From: an uncultured beta proteobacterium
GTDB lineage: Bacteria > Pseudomonadota > Gammaproteobacteria > Burkholderiales > Burkholderiaceae_C
Length of the DNA stretch: 36,292 nt
Assembly: GCA_903869595.1 (NCBI GenBank)
Contig: CAIPZV010000036.1
Coordinates: 1 to 36,292 of the forward strand
Direction of reading: 5' to 3'
Positions 25,897 through 33,096 of the stretch are shown here, piece by piece. The translations under genes and the position numbers were made by a program. How positions within the stretch are numbered: the stretch's first letter is position 1; each line of letters begins with the position of its first letter. Under the pieces are notes generated by a model that was not told the DNA's origin, searched no databases, and saw only the letters and a program-made list of their open reading frames with translations.

Positions 25897-26931
25897 TTAC
25901 AGGGGCGCGTGAATCAGGTCTGCAATTCCGGCGACCTGCAAAATCGCATCTGCATGCGCCTGCTCAGCGGCATCCAGCGCTGCAAATTCTTCTCGCAACC
26001 AGCGCAGGCATTTGCCTTGGTAGCTTACCGTGCCCTGCTCCCACAGGCCTTGGGGCAGTTCGACGCTTAATTGTTTTTCCCCACGCGACAAAGCGCGGGC
26101 ATTGGCCAGCATCACCGGCACATAGCCTTGCGCCAATTCGGCCAGCAAGGCTAAGTGGCTCGCCGGTAGGTGCGCGGCATCTAGCCATGCATCGTCTTGC
26201 ACCTCCAAGCCCGACAAATCTGCCACCCAAGCGGTCCACGCAAAAGTGCGCGGCGCGTGTTGAACGGCCAAGCCCATAGACGTGGGGTCGAACAAAGCCA
26301 GTTGCGACAACTGCCCGTACAGCGCAAAGTCGCTAGCGCCTGGTCTTGCGCCCATTAAAAAAGCATGCTGCGAAAAATGCGCGTCTAACAAACCCAATAG
26401 CCGCAGATAGCCCGCCTCCATCAAAGGCGCGGTGGTCGGGTTGGAACCGATGACGGGCAACCTATCAATTTGCCGCTTGGAAAAAAATGCTTTGCTTGCG
26501 GCATAGATTTTTTCATCCATCTGCAAACCGGCCCAATGCAGGGGAATGGTTTTACTGGCGCGGTCGATATCTGGCGCGTAATGCCAGCGGTAATGGAACA
26601 TGGCCTTGGTGAGCCACTCGTCGGCAAAGTCTTCGAGTAAGGAGTCGATGAAGGCCAACACTGCATTAGCAGGCCTGGCCGCACGGCCAGCCACGTCGCG
26701 ATCCAGGCGGCGCAACAGCGGCGTCGAATCGGTCACCGCTTGCAACTGGCCCTGCCCGTCAGGCAGGTAAAACGTAGGCAGCAACTCTACGGCCGGCTTG
26801 GGCATGCCCGCGCGGTCAGCGGCCTCGCCGACCAGGTAGCGGTACGGGATATGGCGATAGCGCATCAGCGCCATCATCTTGCGGGTGTAGGGCGAGCCGG
26901 GCGTGCCTTTGAAAACCAGGGGCGCCTGCAT
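25897..26931 (-). CDS. Glutathione S-transferase-fold protein (long form)
   Basis: A 344-aa protein whose N-terminal 80 residues form a GST thioredoxin-like domain: LVFKGTPGSPYTRKMMALM near residue 5, with Ser-Pro-Tyr where Cys or Ser catalytic residues sit. The LPTFYL cis-Pro region and the DSTPLLRRLD turn follow. The helical C-terminal part is much longer than a normal GST (about 200-220 aa total) and contains GARPGASDFALYGQL, typical of GST C-domains. The second half (about 240-344) is not something I can assign. It starts 15 nt after the PF10118 gene stop, in the same operon. Possible roles are glutathione-dependent isomerisation or detoxification within the pathway. Confidence 0.8.
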   Translation of the reverse strand: MQAPLVFKGTPGSPYTRKMMALMRYRHIPYRYLVGEAADRAGMPKPAVELLPTFYLPDGQGQLQAVTDSTPLLRRLDRDVAGRAARPANAVLAFIDSLLEDFADEWLTKAMFHYRWHYAPDIDRASKTIPLHWAGLQMDEKIYAASKAFFSKRQIDRLPVIGSNPTTAPLMEAGYLRLLGLLDAHFSQHAFLMGARPGASDFALYGQLSQLALFDPTSMGLAVQHAPRTFAWTAWVADLSGLEVQDDAWLDAAHLPASHLALLAELAQGYVPVMLANARALSRGEKQLSVELPQGLWEQGTVSYQGKCLRWLREEFAALDAAEQAHADAILQVAGIADLIHAPL

Positions 26932-26946
26932 GGCCTAAGCGCTTTC

Positions 26947-27792
26947 TTACGCCGCCGCGGCCGGCGTTGCTGTTACGGCTTTAACCGGCGTGAAAAAGCG
27001 CGTGTTATCCCGCAGCCAAGCTTGCGAATTGCTTGCGTCGTGTTGCTCGGGGTGAAAGTCCGGGCGCAGGTAATCGCGCCACATGGACACGTTGCTACGG
27101 TACAGGCCATCTTTGGCCAGCAACAAACGCCAAGCACTGCGCCAAGTGCTCCATTGGAACAAGCTGCCGTCGTGCCACAAATTACGCACGGTCTGGCGCA
27201 TCACATCGGCAGTAAATATCCAGCTAACTACCTTGAAGGTGCGGACCCGCCACTTGTGGCTGCCACCGGCGGCTTGGTAAATATTGAAAGCCGTGCTGCG
27301 GTGCTCAGACTCCTCGGAAGCATGCCACATCCACATCGTGGCCAATCGCTCGTCGGCCCCTGCAAAAGCCTCGGGGTGGCGCAGCGTCCAGTCGGCGAAC
27401 ATGGCGGTGAAGTGCTCGGTGGCCGCGGTCACCGCCAAATGGATTCGGGGGTCCAAGTGCTCGGCTTTCTTGGCGCGTTTGGCGGCGCGCACTTCGATTT
27501 CGTTGACAAAGCCCTGGCGCGTCAAATGCGCGTTAAAGAGTTCGTGGATGCGCCGGTGCGTGGCTTCCTGGCCAACAAAGCCCTGCACCTCTTTGGCGTA
27601 TTTTTCTTGCTCAGCCGGTGGCAGTGCTTTAAAGCAAGCGCGCACCGAGTCCATGAAATACTGCTCGCCCCAGGGAAAGCTCATGGATAAGGCATTGAAA
27701 AAAGCCGAACGAAAGGCGTCGCCACCATTCCAACGCTGTGCAAACGGCGTCGTCAAATCCACTAGCAAACGTCTTACTACTAAATCAGTCAT
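26947..27792 (-). CDS. PF10118-family predicted metal-dependent hydrolase (ferritin-like)
   Basis: A 281-aa protein of the family annotated as predicted metal-dependent hydrolase. Three helical motifs look like a dinuclear metal site: GQEATHRRIH (near residue 92), AATEHFTAM (near 141) and HASEESEHRSTAFN (near 176), i.e. the ExxH pattern of ferritin-like di-iron proteins. No signal peptide. The hydrolase label rests on annotation rather than chemistry that I can verify, and an oxygenase or desaturase-like role is equally compatible with the motifs. ATGA overlap with fadD upstream shows tight coupling with CoA-ligase synthesis. Confidence 0.85.
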   Translation of the reverse strand: MTDLVVRRLLVDLTTPFAQRWNGGDAFRSAFFNALSMSFPWGEQYFMDSVRACFKALPPAEQEKYAKEVQGFVGQEATHRRIHELFNAHLTRQGFVNEIEVRAAKRAKKAEHLDPRIHLAVTAATEHFTAMFADWTLRHPEAFAGADERLATMWMWHASEESEHRSTAFNIYQAAGGSHKWRVRTFKVVSWIFTADVMRQTVRNLWHDGSLFQWSTWRSAWRLLLAKDGLYRSNVSMWRDYLRPDFHPEQHDASNSQAWLRDNTRFFTPVKAVTATPAAAA

Positions 27793-29486
27793 ACAACACT
27801 TTCTTCCGTTACTCTATTTTTAACTTCGCGCAGCTCGCGCCGCAAAACTTTGCCCACATTGCTTTTCGGCAATTGCGTATCAAAAACTACTTTTCGCGGC
27901 ACTTTGTAGCCAGTTAAATGTTCGCGGCAGTGGCGCACCAACATTTCCTCGGTCAGGGCTGGCGATTTTTTCACCACGTGGATGTGCACTTCTTCGCCGG
28001 TGCTATCACTTTGGCGGCCTACGGCAGCAGCTTCCAATACACCGGGGTGCAGCATCACCACGTCTTCGATTTCATTGGGATAGACATTAAAGCCCGACAC
28101 CAAAATCATATCCTTTAAGCGGTCCACAATTTTGAAGAAACCTTTGTCATCCATCACAGCCACATCGCCCGTGCGCAAAAACCTATCTTCTGTCATCACC
28201 GCCGCGGTGTCTTGGGGACGACGCCAATAACCCTGCATCACCTGGGGTCCGCGCACGCACAACTCGCCAGGCTCGCCTGCGGGCAAGGCGCATCCATGCG
28301 CATCGCGGATTGAGACTTCCGTAGAGGGTAGCGGCAGCCCTATGCTGCCGTTAAATTGGGTTGTGTCAAAGGGATTGATCGTTACGGTAGGCGCGCACTC
28401 GGTTAGGCCATAACCTTCGATCAAGGGCACTTGGGTCAAGGCATGCCAGCGTTCGGCTACCGAGCGCTGTATGGCAGCGCCGCCGCCTACCGCTAAACGC
28501 AGGCTAGTGAAATCGACTTTGCCAATATCTGGGTGATTGATCAAGCTGTTAAAAAGAGTGTTGACCGCCGGTAAAGACACCACGCGGTAACGCATTAGCA
28601 GCTTCACAAAAGCATCTACGTCGCGCGGGTCGGACACCAGCACATTGGTGCCACCCATACCGGTGAAGGCCATGCAAGTGCCCAGCGCAAACACATGGTA
28701 AAGCGGGATCGCGGTCATGCTGATCAAGTCCTGCCCCGGCTCCACAAAGGGCGCACACCACACCTTGGTTTGCTGCACATTGGCCAAAATATTGCGATGG
28801 CTCAGCATGGCACCTTTAGCCACGCCGGTAGTGCCGCCGGTGTACTGCAAAAACGCCAAATCGTCGGGCTGGATATCGGGTTTGCGAAACTGCACTTGCG
28901 CCCCTCGGCGCAGCATGCGGCGAAAGTCTGTCGCCATGGGCAAGTCGTATGCGGGCACCGCTTTCTTGACCTGGTGAATTACAAAGTTGGCCACATGGCG
29001 CTTGTGCCAGGGCATCATGTCGGCCAGGCCGCTGACCACCACATGCTGCACTGGCGTCTTGTCAATGATTTTGGCCAAGGTATGGGCAAACAAATCGACC
29101 ACGATGATGGCTAGCGCACCCGAATCTCGCAACTGGTGCTCCAACTCGCGCCCGGTGTACATGGGGTTGACGTTGACCACCACATAGCCTGCGCGCAGCA
29201 GGCCGAATAGGCACACCGGGTACTGCAACACATTAGGCATCATCAGCGCCACCCGGCTGCCCGGCGCCAAATGCAATACCGATTGGAAATAGGCCGCGAC
29301 CTGCAAGGACAAGGTGTCCAGCTCGGCAAAGCTGAGCTTGACGCCGGTCGCGCCGCTGATGAATGCGTCGCGGTCGGCATAGAGATTGACCGCGTCTTCC
29401 AAGTAATCGGCCAAAGTGCCCAAGGCGTGCTCGTCTATCTGCGCCGGAACACCGGGCGGGTAGCTTGAGATCCAGGGGGCGTGCAT
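27789..29486 (-). CDS. fadD: Long-chain fatty acid--CoA ligase (AMP-binding)
   Basis: Activates carboxylic acids to acyl-CoA via acyl-AMP. The 565-aa length is usual for FadD. Motifs: the P-loop YTGGTTGVAKGAML (near residue 215), GYGLTECAP (near 355), the TGDVAVMD segment (near 440), FKIVDRLKDMI with the hinge (near 450), and the C-terminal catalytic Lys region PKSNVGKVLRREL (near 545). The start chosen gives MHAPWISSYPPGVP, the normal FadD beginning; the longer reading frame runs back through the operator-like repeat. First gene of the fadD-PF10118-GST-FGE unit. It could act on fatty acids or on the acid released by the pathway. Confidence 0.93.
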   Translation of the reverse strand: MHAPWISSYPPGVPAQIDEHALGTLADYLEDAVNLYADRDAFISGATGVKLSFAELDTLSLQVAAYFQSVLHLAPGSRVALMMPNVLQYPVCLFGLLRAGYVVVNVNPMYTGRELEHQLRDSGALAIIVVDLFAHTLAKIIDKTPVQHVVVSGLADMMPWHKRHVANFVIHQVKKAVPAYDLPMATDFRRMLRRGAQVQFRKPDIQPDDLAFLQYTGGTTGVAKGAMLSHRNILANVQQTKVWCAPFVEPGQDLISMTAIPLYHVFALGTCMAFTGMGGTNVLVSDPRDVDAFVKLLMRYRVVSLPAVNTLFNSLINHPDIGKVDFTSLRLAVGGGAAIQRSVAERWHALTQVPLIEGYGLTECAPTVTINPFDTTQFNGSIGLPLPSTEVSIRDAHGCALPAGEPGELCVRGPQVMQGYWRRPQDTAAVMTEDRFLRTGDVAVMDDKGFFKIVDRLKDMILVSGFNVYPNEIEDVVMLHPGVLEAAAVGRQSDSTGEEVHIHVVKKSPALTEEMLVRHCREHLTGYKVPRKVVFDTQLPKSNVGKVLRRELREVKNRVTEESVV

Positions 29487-29508
29487 GGGCTGAGCGGCTA
29501 AATTAACA

Positions 29509-29529
29509 GTGTAACTATACACAAGTGTA
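29509..29529. promoter_or_regulatory. Operator-like triple half-site upstream of fadD
   Basis: GTGTA-N4-TACAC-N2-GTGTA: three copies of one pentamer in alternating orientation, giving two overlapping inverted repeats. It ends 23 nt upstream of the fadD ATG, inside the expected promoter region. TATAGT on the - strand overlaps it. Probably a regulator-binding site, but which regulator is unknown; it does not resemble the palindrome next to tetR. Confidence 0.4.
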
Positions 29530-29604
29530 TTGTCTAGGCCGTGTCCAATCCGACTTCTGGAGTACATAGGATGACGTTTCACTGACTGAATGCATGTATC
29601 TTTA

Positions 29605-29632
29605 TTGATTTATATCTTTTTTGAGCTATCAT
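29605..29632 (+). promoter_or_regulatory. Candidate hicAB promoter, possibly leaderless
   Basis: TTGATT (29605-29610), 16-nt spacer, TATCAT (29627-29632). The hicA ATG begins 7 nt after the -10 and no Shine-Dalgarno sequence is present, so the transcript may begin at or very near the start codon. The 50 nt upstream are distinctly AT-rich against the surroundings. Confidence 0.45.
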
Positions 29633-29639
29633 AAGACTC

Positions 29640-29831
29640 ATGAACGGGAAACAGGTCATCGACAAACTGAAAGCTGCGGGTTGGACCTTGGCCCGCATTA
29701 ACGGCAGCCACCACATGATGGAAAAAGACGGGATGCCGCGCCCCATACCGGTCCCCGTCCATGGCACCAAAGACATTGGTGCTGGCCTGTTAGCCGAGAT
29801 CCAACGACAAACTGGAGTGAAATTGAAATGA
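29640..29831 (+). CDS. hicA: HicA toxin (mRNA interferase)
   Basis: Small (63 aa) double-stranded-RNA-binding-fold RNase that cleaves mRNA when not bound by HicB. The hallmark catalytic His lies in INGSHHMM near residues 20-27, after a KAAGW segment. The C-terminal GAGLLAEIQRQTG helix is also typical of the family. Size and order (toxin first) match HicAB modules. The last 4 nt overlap hicB (ATGA), so the antitoxin is translationally coupled. No ribosome-binding site is visible. Confidence 0.9.
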   Translation: MNGKQVIDKLKAAGWTLARINGSHHMMEKDGMPRPIPVPVHGTKDIGAGLLAEIQRQTGVKLK

Positions 29832-30241
29832 ACTTCTCTTACCCCTACAACGCAACTCCCCAAGAGGGTGGCGGGTTTTTTGTGCAGTTTGTAGACCTGG
29901 AAGAGGCCATCACCGAGGGCGATACGCTGGATGACGCTGCTTTCAATGCGGCTGAAGTGTTGACTGGCGTCCTGTCTTACCGTCTTGACCACGGGCAGAC
30001 TATCCCATCGCCGTCCGACCCTGCCGGTAGGGCCACTGCTACGCCTGATGCCAAGACGCAAGCCGTGATGCTGTTGCGCGATGCCCGTGGTGACCGATCC
30101 ATGGCCGATTTGGCGCGTGGCCTTGGCACCTCGTGGGCAGCAGCTCAGCGACTGGAAGACCCGCACCACTGGCCGAGCCTCAAACAGCTTGAGCGCGCCG
30201 CCCGTGTGCTTGGCAAGCGTTTGGTTTTGAGCGTGGAGTAG
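29828..30241 (+). CDS. hicB: HicB antitoxin
   Basis: Neutralises HicA and probably represses the hicAB promoter. The 137 aa contain an N-terminal partial RNase-H-like HicB domain (GGGFFVQFVDLEEAITEGD, about residues 15-34, followed by the DAAFNAAEVL helix). After a Pro/Ser linker comes a C-terminal helix-turn-helix (about 80-135: SMADLARGLGTSW, RLEDPHHWPSLKQLERAARVLG). Full length and coupled to hicA by a 4-nt overlap. The pair seems intact. Confidence 0.9.
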   Translation: MNFSYPYNATPQEGGGFFVQFVDLEEAITEGDTLDDAAFNAAEVLTGVLSYRLDHGQTIPSPSDPAGRATATPDAKTQAVMLLRDARGDRSMADLARGLGTSWAAAQRLEDPHHWPSLKQLERAARVLGKRLVLSVE

Positions 30242-30315
30242 GGGCGTGAACTATGAGTGAACCCAATATCCAGACGTCCGTTGGCAACACTGCGACTTGA
30301 ACCTCCGTCTTATCG

Positions 30316-30591
30316 CTAACGCTCTAAATGCCCACTCACAAACTTATGCAGCACGCTGGCTGCAAAGGTTTGGTAGGGAATCCCCTCCTCTAGCGCGCGT
30401 GTCTGCAAATTTTTTAAATCCCGGCTGGATATTCGAATGTTGAGCCGTTGATCCTTTTTAAAAGTGGCCTGGGCTGCCGCTCGGTGCGCCTTGGCTTGCG
30501 CTGCCATATCGCTTACCGGTCGAAGTGCGTCAGCCTCCCAGGCCTTCAATATCTCTAACTCTTCTTCGTCGAATTTTATTTTTGACTTCAT
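30316..30591 (-). CDS. CopG-type ribbon-helix-helix antitoxin, apparently orphan
   Basis: A 91-aa DNA-binding antitoxin of the PF12441/BrnA-like type. The N-terminal toxin-contact part (residues 1-45, FDEEELEILKAWEADALRP) is followed by the RHH domain: KKDQRLNIRISSRDLKNL, then ALEEGIPYQTFAASVLHKFVSG. The start has an AGGAG site 6 nt upstream. Such antitoxins usually follow a BrnT-type toxin gene. Here only 85 nt separate it from the mscS stop, and no toxin ORF is present on either side. It is thus a solitary antitoxin, or a remnant after loss of its toxin, next to hicAB and convergent with it. Confidence 0.85.
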   Translation of the reverse strand: MKSKIKFDEEELEILKAWEADALRPVSDMAAQAKAHRAAAQATFKKDQRLNIRISSRDLKNLQTRALEEGIPYQTFAASVLHKFVSGHLER

Positions 30592-30676
30592 TACGAACTC
30601 CTGTATGGGTGCTCTTGCATACTGCATAAAGGCCGTCTGAGTCGGGGCAGAGCCCTAGGAACCCTAAGGCTGGGCC

Positions 30677-31975
30677 TTATAAAGGCAGCGCCGTCGGGCT
30701 AGGACTAGGCGGCGCCCCGCGCACCGTGGCGGCGATGGTGATGCCGTGTTCGTGCAGGGCGCGCAAAATCGCCAGATTCACATCCGAGCGCAAATTGCCC
30801 TGGCCGTTTTCGATGTCGGCCACCCAATACACCACCGTGAGTTCAATACCGTCGGTGGTGAATTGCGAGAGTTGCACGCTGGCAGGGGGCTGCTGCAAGA
30901 CCCTGGGCTGGGCTTGCGCTGCGGCTTGCAGCACTTGCATGGCCAGGTCGATATCAGTCTCGTAAACAACCTGGATGCGCGAGGTCTGCACCACTTTGGT
31001 ATCGGCCAGCGACAGGTTTTCGACCCGGCTAATGAGCAGCATCTCGTTGGGCACAATCGCCTCGCGCCCGGTAATAGCGCGCACCACGGTGTAGCGGGCG
31101 TTGATCTGGGTGATGATGCCCTCAAAGTCATCGACGCGCACGTTATCGCCTATGCGCAGGCTGCGTTCGGTCAGGATCAAAAAGCCGCTGATGTAATTGG
31201 CCGCCAGCTTTTGCAAGCCAAAACCAATACCCACACCCAATGCGCCGCCCAATACCGAGAGCGCCGTCAGGTCAATCCCTACCGCCGACAAGGCGAGGAT
31301 CAAACCCAAGAACAACAACGTAATGCGCGTGGCATTGCTAATGGCTTTGCGCACCGACAATTCGCCGCCGGTGGCTTCGCGCAAGAGGCGCGACTCAATC
31401 GCTGCCGAAATCCACAGCGTCACGATCAGCACCGCGCTGGCCGTGAGCAAGCCTTCAACCATGTTGCGCAGCGACAAGCGCGAGCCGCCTACTTTCCAGC
31501 CGATTTGGTCTAACTCACCCAGTACCAGCGGCAGCAAGCCACTGACCCACAAAACCAGCGCCAGCCAGACCAGCCAGGAAATCGTCTGCTCCAAGGCCCG
31601 CACCCAGCGGGCTTGGGAAAACGCCAGTTGCAAAACCTTAACGCCGGTGCGTATCACCACCAGCGCCAGCAGCACCGGCATAGCCACTTGCAAAACCACC
31701 ACATTGAGCTGGCGGTCCAAAACCGCGCGGGCTGCGAACACCAGACAAAGCAAAACGGCGGGAAACAGCACGCCGTCAATATCTTTGCGCCCAAACCACA
31801 CAGAACGCTGGTCGCGCCCGATAGCGGCAGCCAGCGCGCGTACCAGACCCCAGGCCACTGCCGCGCTCAGGGCCAGCGCCGCCAACTCGATAGCCACCGT
31901 GGGCTGGGTAAAAGCTTCGAGCCAGGCGCCCAGGTCTTCAATCGGCGGCGGTGCGGGCATGCGTACGCCGCTCAT
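30677..31975 (-). CDS. MscS-family mechanosensitive ion channel
   Basis: Inner-membrane channel that opens on hypo-osmotic shock. The 432-aa protein has about six hydrophobic helices before residue 240. These are followed by the conserved pore-lining helix (GGALGVGIGFGLQKLAANY, about 248-266) and the cytoplasmic beta domain (ERSLRIGDNVRV, TVVRAITGREAIVPN). A C-terminal alpha/beta vestibule domain ends the protein. It is longer than E. coli MscS (286 aa) because of extra N-terminal helices. An AGAGGA site precedes the ATG. The downstream 85 nt contain no evident terminator. Confidence 0.92.
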   Translation of the reverse strand: MSGVRMPAPPPIEDLGAWLEAFTQPTVAIELAALALSAAVAWGLVRALAAAIGRDQRSVWFGRKDIDGVLFPAVLLCLVFAARAVLDRQLNVVVLQVAMPVLLALVVIRTGVKVLQLAFSQARWVRALEQTISWLVWLALVLWVSGLLPLVLGELDQIGWKVGGSRLSLRNMVEGLLTASAVLIVTLWISAAIESRLLREATGGELSVRKAISNATRITLLFLGLILALSAVGIDLTALSVLGGALGVGIGFGLQKLAANYISGFLILTERSLRIGDNVRVDDFEGIITQINARYTVVRAITGREAIVPNEMLLISRVENLSLADTKVVQTSRIQVVYETDIDLAMQVLQAAAQAQPRVLQQPPASVQLSQFTTDGIELTVVYWVADIENGQGNLRSDVNLAILRALHEHGITIAATVRGAPPSPSPTALPL

Positions 31976-32002
31976 TCGAATCCTCTTTCAAACATAGCAA
32001 AA

Positions 32003-32956
32003 CTAAACATCCGCTAGCACCCGCAAATGCGCTTCCACGCTGCGGCCCAGGGCGCGCAGGTTGTAGCCGCCTTCCAGGCTGGAGACGATGCGCCCCTTGG
32101 CATAGGTGCGCGCCACGTCTTTGAGTTGCTGGGTGATCCAGGCGTAATCGGCTTCTACCAAACCCATCTGGCCCAGGTCGTCATCGCGGTGGGCATCAAA
32201 GCCGGCGCTGATAAAAATCATCTCCGGCGCAAAAGCCTGCAAACGCGGTAACCATTGCGATTGCACCAGCGCACGTACCGCATCACCTTTGGTGTAAGCA
32301 GGAACCGGCACGTTCAAGATGTTGTCGGCATGCCCGTCCGCACCGCTGTAGGGGTAATGCGGATGCTGGAAAAAACCCACCATCAATATGCGCGGGTCAT
32401 TGCTCACAATGTCCTCGGTGCCATTGCCGTGGTGCACATCAAAGTCCACGATAGCTACCCGCTGCAAACCGTGGTGCTCCAAAGCATGGCGCGCCGCGAT
32501 CGCGACGTTATTAAAAATGCAAAAGCCCATGGCGCGGTCGCGGCAGGCGTGGTGGCCCGGCGGGCGCACGGCGCAAAAGGCGTTTTCTAAATCACCGGCT
32601 ATCACCGCATCGGTAGCTGCAATGGCGGCGCCTGCGGCATGCAAAGCGGCCTGCCAGCTGTGCGGGTTCATGCTGGTATCGGGGTCGATGGCGGCATAGG
32701 CGCGCCCGGTTTGCTGATGCTCAAAAGCCAAGTTTTTGTGCATGCGGTCTATGGTGTCTATATAACCATGCCCATGCGCTAGCGCCAATTGCTCTGCATC
32801 GGCAGCCGGGGCCTCGTGCGACTCCAAGACTGCCAACATGCCGCTGATCAACAAGCGGTCCTGGATCGCATCCAGGCGCTCGGGGCATTCCGGGTGGCCC
32901 GCACCCATCTCGTGCCGGCGGCAACTGGGGTGGGTGAAATAACCGGTTTTGTGCAT
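32003..32956 (-). CDS. Histone deacetylase-family (class II-like) amidohydrolase
   Basis: Zn-dependent amidohydrolase of 317 aa, probably cytoplasmic. All family motifs are present: HPECPERLDAI near residue 20, RPPGHHA with the catalytic His pair near 130, MGFCIFNNVA, the zinc ligands in DFDVHHGNGTED (near 168-179) and GFDAHRDD (near 250-257), and SLEGGYN near 295. In bacteria such enzymes act on acetylated small molecules (polyamines, acetoin-related compounds) or acetyl-lysine. The substrate here is unknown. It is 27 nt upstream of mscS on the same strand, so the two may be co-transcribed. Confidence 0.92.
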   Translation of the reverse strand: MHKTGYFTHPSCRRHEMGAGHPECPERLDAIQDRLLISGMLAVLESHEAPAADAEQLALAHGHGYIDTIDRMHKNLAFEHQQTGRAYAAIDPDTSMNPHSWQAALHAAGAAIAATDAVIAGDLENAFCAVRPPGHHACRDRAMGFCIFNNVAIAARHALEHHGLQRVAIVDFDVHHGNGTEDIVSNDPRILMVGFFQHPHYPYSGADGHADNILNVPVPAYTKGDAVRALVQSQWLPRLQAFAPEMIFISAGFDAHRDDDLGQMGLVEADYAWITQQLKDVARTYAKGRIVSSLEGGYNLRALGRSVEAHLRVLADV

Positions 32957-32971
32957 GGAGCTTAGGCTACG

Positions 32972-32995
32972 CTAGTGGCGGCGATTCTAGTGGCG
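32972..32995. repeat. 9-bp direct repeat upstream of the deacetylase-family gene
   Basis: CTAGTGGCG occurs twice, separated by 6 bp (15-bp period), 15-39 bp upstream of the deacetylase-family start codon. On the - strand a TAGAAT lies between the copies. It could be a regulator site or simply a small duplication. The rest of the 140-nt gap to the mltB gene shows nothing I recognise. Confidence 0.35.
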
Positions 32996-33096
32996 GGTCC
33001 GCGTGCGATCCCGCCACCCCACGTCGGTGTGTAGCGCATTGCGCTTCGTGCGCACCAGCACGCCTACCCGGCCCCATAAACCCGCCAGCAAAGTAG

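Noticed and set aside
26740..27690. A 316-codon + strand frame opposite the PF10118 and GST-fold genes
   Set aside because: Shadow of two well-supported - strand genes; it spans both and their intergenic gap.
30253..30300. A 15-codon ORF just after hicB (starts MSEPNIQTS)
   Set aside because: Too short to support as a gene; no homology recognised. It could be the stub of a lost gene in the toxin-antitoxin patch.
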